Source of the DNA: Paenibacillus alkalitolerans
Lineage (GTDB): Bacteria > Bacillota > Bacilli > Paenibacillales > YIM-B00363
Assembly (NCBI RefSeq): GCF_016482785.1
Contig: NZ_JAEMXM010000004.1
Span: 284,227 to 348,226, forward strand
DNA length: 64,000 bases
Direction of reading: 5' to 3'
Part shown: positions 17,691-27,749 of the stretch, one piece after another
How the letters are laid out: every line of letters begins with the position of its first letter
How positions within the stretch are numbered: the stretch's first letter is position 1
Made by a program: the position numbers and the translations under genes
Notes under the pieces: generated by a model
The model's database searches: none
The model's input: only the letters and a program-made list of their open reading frames with translations
Told to the model about the DNA's origin: nothing

Positions 17691-19445
17691 ATGCGTAAAA
17701 CAAAAATCGTCTGCACCATCGGTCCGTCATCCGAATCACCGGATAACATCAGAAAATTGATCGAAGCCGGCATGAATGTCGCCCGCTTGAATTTCTCGCA
17801 CGGCGATTTCGAAGAACACGGGGGCCGCATCGCCACCATCAAGAAGACCCGGGAAGAAATGGGCACAACGGTAGCCATACTGTTGGACACGAAAGGTCCG
17901 GAAATTCGTCTGGGCAAGCTGAAAGAAGAGCCGATCGAGCTTCAGCAAGGCGATTCGATCACGTTGACGACGGAAGAAATTTTGGGAGACAAGAACCGCG
18001 TGCCGGTAAGCTATAAGCAGCTGCCGCAAGACGTGCATGTCGGTTCGACGATATTGGTCGACGACGGCCTCATCGGCTTGCGCGTCAATAATATCGAAGG
18101 AACGGAAATTCATTGCAGCGTCATCAACGCCGGACCGATTAAAAGCCGCAAAGGCGTGAACGTACCGGGCGTGCGCATCAACTTGCCGGGAATTACGGAG
18201 AAAGACGCCGCGGATATCCGCTTCGGCATCGAACAAGGCATCGATTTCATCGCCGCTTCGTTCGTCCGCAAAGCGAGCGACGTTATGGAAATTCGCGCGA
18301 TTCTTGAACAACATAACGCAACGCATATACAAATCATCTCAAAAATCGAGAACCAAGAAGGCGTGGACAACCTCGCGGAAATTCTTGAGGTTTCCGACGG
18401 GCTGATGGTTGCCCGCGGCGACCTCGGCGTGGAAATTCCGGCCGAAGAAGTGCCCCTCGTGCAAAAGCGGATGATCGAGATGTGCAACCGTGCCGGAAAG
18501 CCGGTCATCACGGCGACACAAATGCTCGACTCGATGCAGCGCAACCCGCGTCCGTCGCGTGCGGAAGCGAGCGACGTCGCGAACGCCATCTTTGACGGCA
18601 CCGACGCGACGATGCTGTCCGGAGAGACGGCTGCCGGCAAATATCCTGTCGAGTCTGTGCTTACGATGGCCCGGATCGCCGAGCGCGCGGAAGCGGCTTT
18701 GCAATATAGGGAAATTTTCTTGAAACAAAGCAACGCGCAGCAAATAAGCGTCACGGAGGCGATTTCCCAGGCTGTTGCGAACTCCGCTCTCGATCTTGAC
18801 GCGAAAGCGATCATCACGGCTACCGAAAGCGGATATACGGCGAGAATGGTATCGAAATACCGTCCGAGGGCGCCGATCATCGCCGTCACTCCCCACGAAT
18901 CGGTAATGCGCCGTCTCGCCCTCGTATTCGGCGTCATTCCGGTGAAAGGCGTGGAAGCGGGGAACACGGACGAGATGTTCGAACAAGCGGTACAAGCCGC
19001 GCAACAGATGGGCCATGTCAAGCTTGGAGATCTCGTTGTCATAACCGCCGGCGTTCCCGTCGGGCGTTCCGGCACGACGAATTTGCTCAAGGTTCATCAT
19101 GTTGGAGAACTGATGGCCAGAGGCCAAGGCATCGGCACGCAAAGCGCCACAGGCCGCGTTGTCGTCGCGCGTACGGCGAAGGAAGCGCTGGACAAGACCA
19201 CTGAAGGATCCGTTCTCGTTACGATTGCGACGGACAGAGACTATGTTCCGGCGTTCGAGAAAGCGGCAGCCGTCATTACTGAAACCGGGGGCATTACGTC
19301 CCATGCCGCGGTAGTCGGATTAAGCCTAGGCAAACCGGTCATCGTAGGCGTGGCCAACGCTACCGAATTGTTGGCGGAAGGATCGGAAGTATCCGTGTAT
19401 GCCGAGCTCGGCGTCATTTATTCCGGAAAAGCGAAAGTTTTGTAA
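17691..19445 (+). CDS. pyk: pyruvate kinase with C-terminal PEP-utiliser domain
   Basis: 584 residues. Converts phosphoenolpyruvate and ADP to pyruvate and ATP. The N-terminal barrel has [12 protein letters not shown] and [21 protein letters not shown] supplies the catalytic Lys/Glu; TATQMLDSM and [29 protein letters not shown] are family signatures. Residues 490-584 are the extra domain typical of Bacillales pyruvate kinases, homologous to the phosphohistidine domain of PEP synthase, with [22 protein letters not shown] lies upstream of ATG 17691. A terminator follows. Confidence 0.96.
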   Translation: MRKTKIVCTIGPSSESPDNIRKLIEAGMNVARLNFSHGDFEEHGGRIATIKKTREEMGTTVAILLDTKGPEIRLGKLKEEPIELQQGDSITLTTEEILGDKNRVPVSYKQLPQDVHVGSTILVDDGLIGLRVNNIEGTEIHCSVINAGPIKSRKGVNVPGVRINLPGITEKDAADIRFGIEQGIDFIAASFVRKASDVMEIRAILEQHNATHIQIISKIENQEGVDNLAEILEVSDGLMVARGDLGVEIPAEEVPLVQKRMIEMCNRAGKPVITATQMLDSMQRNPRPSRAEASDVANAIFDGTDATMLSGETAAGKYPVESVLTMARIAERAEAALQYREIFLKQSNAQQISVTEAISQAVANSALDLDAKAIITATESGYTARMVSKYRPRAPIIAVTPHESVMRRLALVFGVIPVKGVEAGNTDEMFEQAVQAAQQMGHVKLGDLVVITAGVPVGRSGTTNLLKVHHVGELMARGQGIGTQSATGRVVVARTAKEALDKTTEGSVLVTIATDRDYVPAFEKAAAVITETGGITSHAAVVGLSLGKPVIVGVANATELLAEGSEVSVYAELGVIYSGKAKVL

Positions 19446-19471
19446 GTCATTCATATCAATCTAACCTGTTT

Positions 19472-19501
19472 GGCGGCGCATACATAGCGCTGCCTTTTTT
19501 T
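19472..19501 (+). terminator. rho-independent terminator after pyk
   Basis: Stem GGCGGCGC / GCGCTGCC (one G-T pair) with a 7-base loop and seven T. Confidence 0.8.
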
Positions 19502-19522
19502 CAAGAGGAAAGGAGTAGCGCA

Positions 19523-19963
19523 ATGAAGCGAGAGAGAGATTGGCATACGTGTTCACTGCGCGTTCGTTATTCGGAAACGGACCAGATGGGCGTCGTATAC
19601 CATGCCAACTATTTGACATGGTTTGAAATCGGAAGAACCGAATTTATCCGGGAGAAGGGTATGGCGTACAAGGAAGCGGAATCGTTAGGTTTGTTGATGC
19701 CCGTGGTCGACGTACAAATTCGCTACCTTCATCCGGCACGTTACGACGATGTTGTAGAAGTGCGGACCCGAATCGCGGAGCTCGGCGCGATCCGGATGAG
19801 ATTCGAATATGAGATCCGGAATGCCGTGCAATCCGGCGCGATTCTTGCGACCGGCCGCACCGAACACGTCTGGGTCGGCAAAGATTGGAAGCCGGTTCGC
19901 TTGGCCAAAGCGGCGCCCGAAATTTACCGGGTGCTGCTTGAAACGGCTCGTGAAACGAATTGA
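19523..19963 (+). CDS. acyl-CoA thioesterase, YbgC/FadM family (4HBT)
   Basis: 146 residues, single hotdog fold. RYSETDQMGVVYHANYLTWFEIGR at residues 14-37 is the 4-hydroxybenzoyl-CoA thioesterase-type signature, with Asp at position 18 as the likely catalytic residue. It hydrolyses an acyl-CoA; chain length cannot be read from sequence. AAAGGAG precedes ATG 19523, and fxsA follows after 22 bases, so the two form an operon behind the pyk terminator. Confidence 0.88.
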   Translation: MKRERDWHTCSLRVRYSETDQMGVVYHANYLTWFEIGRTEFIREKGMAYKEAESLGLLMPVVDVQIRYLHPARYDDVVEVRTRIAELGAIRMRFEYEIRNAVQSGAILATGRTEHVWVGKDWKPVRLAKAAPEIYRVLLETARETN

Positions 19964-19985
19964 CGACAAAAGGAGGAACGCAAAC

Positions 19986-20381
19986 GTGTTTCGAATCATT
20001 GTCATCCTTATGGTTGTAATTCCCGCGCTGGAAATATGGTTCATGCTCGAGCTCGGACAATTGATCGGCGGTTGGCAAACGTTCTTGCTTATTTTGCTGA
20101 CGGGATTTATCGGCGCATTCCTTGCAAAGAGCGAATCCCGGCGCGTATTGGCGTATGCCCGCAACGAGCTGTCCAGAGGGCATATTCCGACGGAAACGAT
20201 ATTGGACGGCATTTCGATTTTTGCAGGCGGTTTGCTGCTGCTCACTCCCGGGTTTTTGACCGATACGATCGGCTTTCTGCTGCTGTTTCCGGTTACGCGG
20301 GTCATTTTCAAAGCATGGTTGGCAAAATGGCTTCGCAGACGGATCGACAGAGGCCAAATCTCATTCTTTTTTCGGCGTTAG
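19986..20381 (+). CDS. fxsA: FxsA-family membrane protein
   Basis: 131 residues. Three membrane segments: residues 3-22 (RIIVILMVVIPALEIWFMLEL), 29-46 (TFLLILLTGFIGAFLAK) and 76-97 (ISIFAGGLLLLTPGFLTDTIGFLLLFP). The motif PALEIW...GG...TPGFLTD is the FxsA signature. The E. coli protein suppresses F-plasmid exclusion of phage T7; its normal role is unclear. The start is GTG 19986 behind AGGAGG; a longer open frame to 19809 only overlaps the thioesterase gene. Confidence 0.85.
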   Translation: MFRIIVILMVVIPALEIWFMLELGQLIGGWQTFLLILLTGFIGAFLAKSESRRVLAYARNELSRGHIPTETILDGISIFAGGLLLLTPGFLTDTIGFLLLFPVTRVIFKAWLAKWLRRRIDRGQISFFFRR

Positions 20382-20484
20382 AGGCGGGTGCGGGAAGGAT
20401 TGGCGCGGGCGCGGGCAGAATATTACAGTACATGATCCGTGTATCCATGGGTCGCGGATGTATCGGCTCAAGAGGTGAGGCATA

Positions 20485-22584
20485 ATGGCGAAAAATGAAG
20501 AAAAAGCGGCGCGCGACGTCAGCAACAGGTATGTGAACCGGGAGTTGAGCTGGATTCAATTCAACCGCCGGGTGCTTGAGGAGGCGCAGGATCCGGAAAT
20601 TCCTCTCTTGGAGCGCATCAAATTTTTGTCGATCGTGTCGACTAATTTGGACGAATTTATGAGCGTCCGCGTGGCGGGCATTATCGATCAAATCAAGGCC
20701 GGGTACCAGAAGAAAGATTTTTCGGGCTACACTCCTTCCGTATTGGTTAAACGAATTATGAAACTGGCCGAAGAGCTCGTCGACGACCAATACCGCACTT
20801 ACCGGGATGTGATGCGGCAGCTTGCCAAAGAAGGCATCTGTTTCGTCCACTCATACGATGATTTGAATGCATCTCAACAAAAAGCGATGGATCAGTTTTT
20901 CCACGAAATTGTATTTCCGGTGTTAACGCCGATGGCCGTCGACCAGAGCCGGCCATTTCCGCTGGTGCACACTTTAGGCGTGTACTTGGCAGTAGTTCTG
21001 CGCCGGGAAGGCGACGATCCGGAGGACGAGCCGTATTTCGCAATTGTGCAGGTGCCGTCCATATTGCCGCGGTATATCGAGCTTCCGCTCCGGTTGAACA
21101 GCAAGAAAACGGAAATGATGCTGATAGAGTCCGTTATCAAGCGCCACATTCGCACGCTGTTCTCCGGTTACGTTCCGGTTTCGGTTCATGCATTCCGGTT
21201 GACGCGCAATGCGGACTTAACGTTGAACGAAGAAGGCGCCGAAGATTTATTGGAAGAGATCGAGAAAGAGCTCCGCAAGCGCAGGTGGGGTTCGCCGGTC
21301 CGGCTCGAAGTGGAGCGGGGGATGCATCCTTTCGCGCTCGAGATGTTAACGGGCGAGTTTGAGGTCGGCGACAACATATTCGATTTCGACGGGCCGCTCG
21401 ATTTAAGCTTTCTGATGAAGTTTTCGGTAAGTTTGCAGGGATACGACCATTTGCGGTATCGCGACATCAAACCGGTGTACCCGAAAGAGTTTACCGCGGA
21501 CGACGACGAGCATGTGGATTTGTTCCCCGTGCTTGCCAAGCAGGACGTGCTCGTCCAGCATCCGTTCGAATCGTTCGACGCGGTTACCGATTTTATCGTT
21601 CAAGCGGCGCACGACCCGAAGGTGCTGGCCATAAAGATTACGTTGTATCGCGTGAGCGGAAACTCGGTCCTCGTTCAATCGCTCGCAAGGGCGGCGGAGG
21701 CGGGAAAGCAAGTGACCGTTGTCGTGGAGTTGAAAGCGAGGTTCGACGAAGAGCGGAACATCGCGTGGGCGCGGAGGTTGGAGAAAGCGGGCTGCCATGT
21801 GGTTTACGGGTTGGTCGGCTTGAAGACGCATTGCAAAATCACGCTCGTCGTCCGTCAGGAACAAGGAGGTTTGCAGCGGTATGTGCATGTGGGCACAGGC
21901 AATTATAACGATGCGACGGCGAAGCTGTACACCGATGTCGGGTTGTTTACGAGCCATCCGGTCATCGGCGAGGACGCCTCCGCTCTATTTAACGAGATGA
22001 CGGGTTACTCGGCTCCGCGGCATTGGAAGTCGTTCGGCGTGGCGCCCGCAGATTTGCGGGACAAGCTGTTCGAATTGATCCGGAATGAAGCGGAGAACGC
22101 GAAGGCGGGAAAACCGGCGAAAATTATCGTCAAGATCAATTCCCTTTCCCATCAGGAGATGCTGGACGAGCTGTATGCCGCTTCCCAGGCGGGAGTAAGG
22201 ATCGATTTGATCGTTCGCGGCGTCTGTTGCTTGCGTCCGGGAGTTCCGGGCTTGAGTGAAAATATTCGCGTGATCTCGATTGTGGACCGGTTTTTGGAGC
22301 ATTCCAGAATTTTTTATTTCGAAAATGCCGGCGATCCGAAGGTGTACATTTCAAGCGCGGATTGGATGACGCGAAATTTGACCCGCCGCATCGAACTGAT
22401 GTGCCCGGTGTTCGATAAGAAGCTGCAGCAAAGCTTGGTGAACATTCTTCATCTGTGTTTGGAGGATAATGTGAAAGCGCGCGAGCTGAAGTCGAACGGC
22501 ACGTACATCCGTCTGCAGCCTGATAAGGCGGCGAAGCGAAGCCAGTTTTCCGCGATGACGGTCGACAATTGGAAAGTGTTCTGA
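20485..22584 (+). CDS. ppk1: polyphosphate kinase PPK1
   Basis: 699 residues. Reversibly polymerises the gamma-phosphate of ATP into polyphosphate. The N domain begins RYVNRELSWIQFNRRVLEEA. LKTHCKITLVVRQEQGGLQRYVHVGTGNYND contains the two conserved histidines that correspond to the phosphorylated/catalytic pair of E. coli PPK. The C domain has LCRPG-like CCLRPGVPGLSENIRV and IYISSADWMTRN equivalents. AAGAGGTGAGG lies upstream of ATG. It converges with a lipoprotein gene and ppx, so polyphosphate synthesis and degradation genes are neighbours on opposite strands. Confidence 0.95.
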   Translation: MAKNEEKAARDVSNRYVNRELSWIQFNRRVLEEAQDPEIPLLERIKFLSIVSTNLDEFMSVRVAGIIDQIKAGYQKKDFSGYTPSVLVKRIMKLAEELVDDQYRTYRDVMRQLAKEGICFVHSYDDLNASQQKAMDQFFHEIVFPVLTPMAVDQSRPFPLVHTLGVYLAVVLRREGDDPEDEPYFAIVQVPSILPRYIELPLRLNSKKTEMMLIESVIKRHIRTLFSGYVPVSVHAFRLTRNADLTLNEEGAEDLLEEIEKELRKRRWGSPVRLEVERGMHPFALEMLTGEFEVGDNIFDFDGPLDLSFLMKFSVSLQGYDHLRYRDIKPVYPKEFTADDDEHVDLFPVLAKQDVLVQHPFESFDAVTDFIVQAAHDPKVLAIKITLYRVSGNSVLVQSLARAAEAGKQVTVVVELKARFDEERNIAWARRLEKAGCHVVYGLVGLKTHCKITLVVRQEQGGLQRYVHVGTGNYNDATAKLYTDVGLFTSHPVIGEDASALFNEMTGYSAPRHWKSFGVAPADLRDKLFELIRNEAENAKAGKPAKIIVKINSLSHQEMLDELYAASQAGVRIDLIVRGVCCLRPGVPGLSENIRVISIVDRFLEHSRIFYFENAGDPKVYISSADWMTRNLTRRIELMCPVFDKKLQQSLVNILHLCLEDNVKARELKSNGTYIRLQPDKAAKRSQFSAMTVDNWKVF

Positions 22585-22618
22585 AGTTAAGCCGGCACGG
22601 TGAAGAACGGTTAACGCG

Positions 22619-22655
22619 AAAAGAGACCGGAGCGAGAAGCGCTTCGATCTCTTTT
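22619..22655. terminator. bidirectional terminator between ppk1 and the BsuPI lipoprotein
   Basis: A 16-bp stem (AAAAGAGACCGGAGCG with CGCTTCGATCTCTTTT, two G-T pairs) and 5-base loop, with T runs on both strands. Confidence 0.8.
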
Positions 22656-22656
22656 C

Positions 22657-23331
22657 TCATTCGGCGGATATTTCGACGATCGACTGATCCGATAACTCGT
22701 CCGCACTTGCCTTGCCGTTTTTCAATTTAGCCGTTATGCTGACTTTTATCGTATAAACGCCTGGACCAACTGAATTTCCGTTGTTGTCCTTCAAGTCCCA
22801 TTCCTCTGAAAAGGTCAGTTTATCGCCTTTTTCCAACGTCTCTTCCGTAATGGCCATGATGAACGAGCTGCCGCGGGACCACTTGTAAACCTCTTCATTG
22901 TTCCGATCGAAAATATCGATATCGTAACGCTGCCCTGAGTTGAAAACAATTTGCTGAGCAACGCCGGATATATTCTCAAGCGTAAATCGCAGCGATATTT
23001 TATCGCCGTCTATGCTTTCCGTTTCCAAAGTTGTCTTAAACAGTCCTTCACGCGGAGGCGATTGTTCTTTCTTTTCCGGTATGTGCGGGTTGTCCAACGC
23101 TCTTTCCCCGGATTTTTTCGCATGTTCCCCTGATTCAGGCACGGCATTCACATCCAAGCGGTTATTTTCGTCTTTCAAGCGGTTTGAGCCGTCTTCATGA
23201 TTCTCTATAGGAGCCTTCGGCCCGGATTGGGAGATTCGCTCTTCATCGGGTCCGGCCGGCGTACCGTTAGAACAACCGGCCGCAATTACCGCAATAAGGA
23301 CAAGCCTTCTGCATACTCTTCCTGCATTCAT
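22657..23331 (-). CDS. lipoprotein with BsuPI-type domain
   Basis: 224 residues. N-terminal lipoprotein signal (RRLVLIAVIAAGC, Cys about residue 20), then a low-complexity, charged linker to residue 95, then a C-terminal beta-sandwich of about 120 residues. The segment LRFTLENISGVAQQIVFNSGQRYDIDIFDRNNEEVYKWS matches the BsuPI fold (intracellular proteinase inhibitor of Bacillus), which here would be extracytoplasmic. Protease inhibition is not shown by this; many BsuPI-domain lipoproteins have unknown roles. Upstream of ppx's 3' end on the same strand after a 60-base gap, so it could be read through from ppx. Confidence 0.75.
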   Translation of the reverse strand: MNAGRVCRRLVLIAVIAAGCSNGTPAGPDEERISQSGPKAPIENHEDGSNRLKDENNRLDVNAVPESGEHAKKSGERALDNPHIPEKKEQSPPREGLFKTTLETESIDGDKISLRFTLENISGVAQQIVFNSGQRYDIDIFDRNNEEVYKWSRGSSFIMAITEETLEKGDKLTFSEEWDLKDNNGNSVGPGVYTIKVSITAKLKNGKASADELSDQSIVEISAE

Positions 23332-23392
23332 TGCGCCTCACCTCATGAAATCTAGACGAACGGTGACGGGAAATTGTTTCAGTTGGGAATGT

Positions 23393-24916
23393 TTACCCGC
23401 TCTCGAACAGCCTGAGCGTGAACCCCCACATTTTGCCGAAATCTCTCGCCAGGGACATGACTTGTTTCCGCTCGATCACCCAGTTGGATGCGCAATTAAC
23501 GGTCAGGAACATCTCCGTGCCGAATACTCGGGCGGATACGGAAGCGACCGGCTGCGTTTCGCTCCGGTCGAGCGCCGCCGCCAATTGAAGCAGCGAACCG
23601 AGCCGGACGACGAGCGAGAAATCGGCTTCCGACAACAAATCGCGGTGCTCCGCGAAGAACGGCCTCGATCTCTTCTCGCTTTTGAACGAGGCGATCATTG
23701 CGCAAATGATGATCTCGCGGTGGGACAACCCGTCGACGCGCGAGTGGGCAAGCAAATAGAATGTGTGCTTGTAGTAATTGTAATAGTGTATGGAGATGCC
23801 GACACGGTACAGCAGCGAAGCGACATGCAAGTATTTGGCGGCGCGTCCGCCTAATCCGTGATAATGTTGAAGATCGGCAAACAGCTTCAGCGCAAGCCGG
23901 TTCACTTGGCTTACATGCTTGAAAGAAACAACGGGATGCAGCGCCAGCAAATTGTGCACGCTATGCTCCAGCACGTCGGTGAACTGCGGCTCCTCCGGGC
24001 GGAGCTGTTCGAAGAACAGGCCGTCGCGAAGGCCCGCGCCGCTGATGACGTAGTGCGAAGCGGATGTGCGCCGGAACAGCGTATGGAGAATAACCGCCCC
24101 GGGCACAATAATGTCCGCGCGGTCTTTGGAAAGTCCTTCTATTTTCTTCCGCTTCTCATACGGAGTTTCTCGAAGCAGCTGCATGGTGGCATCCATATCT
24201 TCCGCGGACATTGTGTAATTGTGAGTAAGCGGAAGCGAATATTTCTTTCGTTTTTGATCGATTTTACATAGGCTTCTAACCGTTCCACCCAGTCCGACCA
24301 ACGGAAGTCCGGGAGTTTCGGCAATCCAAGGCTCCGATGCAACGGCGCCGTCGACCATGGCGCGAATCGCCTTCGCTCCTTCGTCTTCAATCTCGCCGTT
24401 GCTGCCGAAGCGCTTCATTGTATTTACCGCGCCGAACGGGAAAGATACGCTCTTGACGAGACGGCGGTTGCGAAACAGAGTGACTTCCGTGCTGCCGCCC
24501 CCGATATCGACTAACAAGCCGTCGCTGATATCAATCGTATTGATCATTCCGAGGAAGCCGAGCCGGCCTTCTTCCTCGCCTGGCAATACGTCGATGGCCA
24601 GTCCGGTGCGCTCGCGCAATGCGGCCGTCACGGCCGCCGAGTGCGCGGCGTTGCGCAGCGCCGCGGTGGCGACGGCCCGGATCCGGCCGGCGCCTTGTAC
24701 CGCGCATAATAATTTGAAGCGTTGAAGCGTTTCCGCGATATAATCGAGATCGTTGTCCGAAATCCGGCCGTTGCCGTCCACGCGTTCGCTCAGACGGGCC
24801 CCTTCTTTACTTTCGTCGATAATCCGGTAAGCGCCGGCGGAATTGATTTCGTAGATCGCAAGGCGGATGGAGTTTGAGCCGATGTCGATAATCCCTATAC
24901 GTTCCCAGCTGTCCAT
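23393..24916 (-). CDS. ppx: exopolyphosphatase (Ppx/GppA family) with HD domain
   Basis: 507 residues. Removes terminal phosphates from polyphosphate, or hydrolyses pppGpp. Actin-like ATPase fold: GIIDIGSNSIRLAIYE (residues 7-22) and VDIGGGSTEVTLF (about 140) are the phosphate loops; LPGEEEGRLGFLG supplies the catalytic Glu. Residues 310-507 form the HD-like C-terminal domain. AGGAGGG precedes ATG 24916. It is divergent from citZ. Pairing with ppk1 favours the exopolyphosphatase assignment over GppA. Confidence 0.9.
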   Translation of the reverse strand: MDSWERIGIIDIGSNSIRLAIYEINSAGAYRIIDESKEGARLSERVDGNGRISDNDLDYIAETLQRFKLLCAVQGAGRIRAVATAALRNAAHSAAVTAALRERTGLAIDVLPGEEEGRLGFLGMINTIDISDGLLVDIGGGSTEVTLFRNRRLVKSVSFPFGAVNTMKRFGSNGEIEDEGAKAIRAMVDGAVASEPWIAETPGLPLVGLGGTVRSLCKIDQKRKKYSLPLTHNYTMSAEDMDATMQLLRETPYEKRKKIEGLSKDRADIIVPGAVILHTLFRRTSASHYVISGAGLRDGLFFEQLRPEEPQFTDVLEHSVHNLLALHPVVSFKHVSQVNRLALKLFADLQHYHGLGGRAAKYLHVASLLYRVGISIHYYNYYKHTFYLLAHSRVDGLSHREIIICAMIASFKSEKRSRPFFAEHRDLLSEADFSLVVRLGSLLQLAAALDRSETQPVASVSARVFGTEMFLTVNCASNWVIERKQVMSLARDFGKMWGFTLRLFESG

Positions 24917-25124
24917 AATCCCTCCTAAATGAGTGAGAAAGAGATATAAACAGAATTATTGTACCTGAGTTTGAGCGATAAGGAAATGTTCGTGAAAAAT
25001 GCTTTATAAACGTGATAATGAAGTTTTATGCCTGAATTTGTTTCTTTATTGGCTGCAATTGAGGTATCATGAAGATAGTTAATGATTCCAATGATCAAGA
25101 TTTGAGTAAAGGAGCGTGTATCTC

Positions 25125-26240
25125 ATGACGGTCACCAAAGGGCTTGAAGGCATTGTCGCCACGACATCTTCGGTCAGTTCCATCATTGACGGAGTGTTGA
25201 CATACCGCGGTTACGACATTGACGACCTAGCAGTGAACGCGACTTACGAAGAGGTCGTGCATTTGCTTTGGTACGGTAAACTCCCGAACAAAGCCGAGCT
25301 AGACAAGCTTCATACCGAGCTGAGCGCGAATGCGGCCGTTTCGCAGCAAGTCATCGACCAGCTGCGGGCATATCCGAAGGACGCCAACTCCATGGCCGTA
25401 TTGCGTACGGCGGTATCGGCGCTCGCGCTGTTTGACGAAGAGGCGAACGACATGAGCCTCGAAGCGAATTACCGCAAGGCGATTCGTCTTCAAGCGCAGC
25501 TTCCGACGATCGTAGCGGCTTTCGCGCGCATTCGTCAAGGCCTGGAGCCGGTTGCCCCTAAATTGAACGCCGCCGTTGCCGAGAACTTCTTATACATGTT
25601 GACGGGCAAAGCTCCCGATAAAGTGGCGATCGAAGCGCTCGACAAGGCGCTCGTTCTGCACGCGGACCATGAGTTGAACGCATCCACGTTCGCAGCGCGG
25701 GTCACCGTGGCGACGCTTTCCGACATGTACTCCGGAGTAACGTCAGCGATCGGCGCGCTGAGAGGGCCGCTGCACGGCGGAGCGAACGAAGAGGTCATGG
25801 CCATGCTCGAGGAAATCGGAGACATGGACAACGTTGAAAGATACATTCAGGACAAGCTCGACAACAAAGAGAAAATCATGGGCTTCGGCCATCGCGTATA
25901 CAAGAACGGGGACCCGCGCGCGAAGCATCTTCAGAAGATGTCCTATGAGCTCGGCAAGCTGACGAACAACATGAAGTGGTACGAAATGTCCGTGAAGATC
26001 GAAGAGATGGTGACGGGCATGAAGGGCTTGAAGCCGAACGTCGACTTCTACTCAGCTTCCGTGTACACGGCTCTTGAGATTCCACGGGACTTGTTCACGC
26101 CGATTTTCGCGATTTCGCGCGTATCCGGTTGGACGGCGCACATCCTTGAGCAGTACGAGAACAACCGCCTTATCCGTCCTCGTGCGGAATATGTCGGGCC
26201 GACGGACCAGAAGGTCGTTCCGATCGCTCAACGGGCGTAA
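25125..26240 (+). CDS. citZ: citrate synthase
   Basis: 371 residues. Condenses oxaloacetate and acetyl-CoA to citrate. Catalytic triad is visible: His in GPLHGGANEEVM (about 210), His in GFGHRVYKNGDPRAKHL (about 250) and Asp in LKPNVDFYSASVY (about 303). TYRGYDIDDLA near the N-terminus is typical of type I/II Bacillus enzymes. ATG 25125 lies ten bases after AAAGGAG; an upstream in-frame GTG at 25116 is too close to the ribosome site. Heads the citZ-icd-mdh cluster. Confidence 0.96.
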   Translation: MTVTKGLEGIVATTSSVSSIIDGVLTYRGYDIDDLAVNATYEEVVHLLWYGKLPNKAELDKLHTELSANAAVSQQVIDQLRAYPKDANSMAVLRTAVSALALFDEEANDMSLEANYRKAIRLQAQLPTIVAAFARIRQGLEPVAPKLNAAVAENFLYMLTGKAPDKVAIEALDKALVLHADHELNASTFAARVTVATLSDMYSGVTSAIGALRGPLHGGANEEVMAMLEEIGDMDNVERYIQDKLDNKEKIMGFGHRVYKNGDPRAKHLQKMSYELGKLTNNMKWYEMSVKIEEMVTGMKGLKPNVDFYSASVYTALEIPRDLFTPIFAISRVSGWTAHILEQYENNRLIRPRAEYVGPTDQKVVPIAQRA

Positions 26241-26322
26241 CGAGGCGACCGCAGGTCGTTCACAAGCCTAACGAGGCGCGTAAGAGGCGAACGCAGCACA
26301 ATCAATAACACTTGTTTATAAA

Positions 26323-26367
26323 AGCGGGACGTTCGGACTGACGGCAGTTCGGATATCCCGCTCCCTT
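26323..26367 (+). terminator. hairpin between citZ and icd
   Basis: AGCGGGA (26323-26329) can pair with TCCCGCT (26356-26362), with further pairing inside, followed by CCCTTTTG. The short T run suggests partial termination or processing between citZ and icd. Confidence 0.4.
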
Positions 26368-26409
26368 TTGGCCCATATCCCATTATTGTTTAGAAGGAGA
26401 GTTTCCACG

Positions 26410-27711
26410 ATGGCGAATTTCGAGCAATACTCTTTACCGACCGAAGGCGAACGCATTACGATCGGCGCGAACGGCAAGTTGAACGTACCGAATAACCCGA
26501 TCATCCCGTTCATTGAAGGGGACGGCACCGGCCCGGACATATGGGCGGCTTCCAAACGCATTCTCGACGCGGCGGTCGAAAAAGCATACAAAGGCGAGAA
26601 GAAAATCGCATGGTACGAAGTATTTGCAGGGGAGAAAGCGTTCAACCAATTTAACAGCTGGCTGCCGGCCGACACGTTGACGGCGATCCGCGAATATATC
26701 GTAGCGATCAAAGGCCCTCTTACGACACCGGTAGGCGGCGGCATCCGTTCTTTGAACGTGGCGCTCCGTCAAGAGCTTGATCTGTACGTATGCTTGCGTC
26801 CGGTTCGCTATTTCCAAGGCGTTCCTTCGCCGGTGAAGCGTCCGGAGCTTGTCGATATGGTTATTTTCCGCGAGAACACGGAAGACATCTACGCGGGCAT
26901 TGAGTATCAGTCCGGGTCCGACGAAGTGAAGAAAGTGATCGAGTTCCTTCAGAAGGAGATGGGCGTCAAGAAAATCCGTTTCCCGGAAACGTCCGGCATC
27001 GGCATTAAGCCCGTATCGTCCGAAGGCTCGACCCGCCTTATTCGCGCCGCGATCGAATATGCGCTCGAGCACGGCCGCAAGAGCGTAACGCTCGTGCACA
27101 AGGGCAACATCATGAAGTACACCGAAGGCGCGTTCAAGAATTGGGGCTATGAGCTTGCGGAGAAAGAATTCGGAGACAAGACTTTCACTTGGGCGCAATA
27201 CGACCGCATTAAGGAGCAGGAAGGCGCAGACGCGGCAAACGCGGCTCAGAAAGCAGCGGAAGCGGCAGGCAAGATCATCGTCAAGGACGCCATCGCGGAC
27301 ATCGCATTGCAGCAAGTATTGACTCGCCCGACCGATTTCGACGTCATCGCGACGCTCAACCTGAACGGCGACTACTTGTCCGACGCGCTTGCGGCGCAAG
27401 TCGGCGGCATCGGCATAGCGCCGGGCGCGAACATCAACTATGTAACGGGCCACGCGATTTTCGAAGCGACGCACGGCACGGCTCCGAAATACGCGGGACT
27501 CGACGTTGTCAACCCTGGCTCCGTGACGCTGTCCGGCGTAATGATGCTCGAGCATCTCGGCTGGCTGGAAGCGGCGGACTTGATTTACAAAGGCATGGAA
27601 CGCACGATTGCGGACAAGACCGTAACTTACGATTTCGCCCGCCTCATGGAAGGCGCGACCGAAGTGAAGACATCCGAGTTCGCCAACTTGTTGATCAAGA
27701 ATATGGACTAG
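26410..27711 (+). CDS. icd: NADP-dependent isocitrate dehydrogenase
   Basis: 433 residues. Oxidative decarboxylation of isocitrate to 2-oxoglutarate. [33 protein letters not shown] (about residues 105-137) holds the substrate-binding Ser and arginines; [13 protein letters not shown] and the [23 protein letters not shown] metal/nucleotide region follow; HGTAPKYAG is the NADP-specificity loop of the E. coli/Bacillus type. GAAGGAG precedes ATG 26410; the extra 14 codons upstream from TTG 26368 have no site. Second gene of the citZ cluster. Confidence 0.96.
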   Translation: MANFEQYSLPTEGERITIGANGKLNVPNNPIIPFIEGDGTGPDIWAASKRILDAAVEKAYKGEKKIAWYEVFAGEKAFNQFNSWLPADTLTAIREYIVAIKGPLTTPVGGGIRSLNVALRQELDLYVCLRPVRYFQGVPSPVKRPELVDMVIFRENTEDIYAGIEYQSGSDEVKKVIEFLQKEMGVKKIRFPETSGIGIKPVSSEGSTRLIRAAIEYALEHGRKSVTLVHKGNIMKYTEGAFKNWGYELAEKEFGDKTFTWAQYDRIKEQEGADAANAAQKAAEAAGKIIVKDAIADIALQQVLTRPTDFDVIATLNLNGDYLSDALAAQVGGIGIAPGANINYVTGHAIFEATHGTAPKYAGLDVVNPGSVTLSGVMMLEHLGWLEAADLIYKGMERTIADKTVTYDFARLMEGATEVKTSEFANLLIKNMD

Positions 27712-27749
27712 TTCAGTCCGATACGAATATGGCCTAGGAGGTAAGAACA

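Noticed and set aside
25010..25080. CcpC or cre-type operator upstream of citZ
   Set aside because: A/T-rich inverted words are present but none matches the known consensus well enough.
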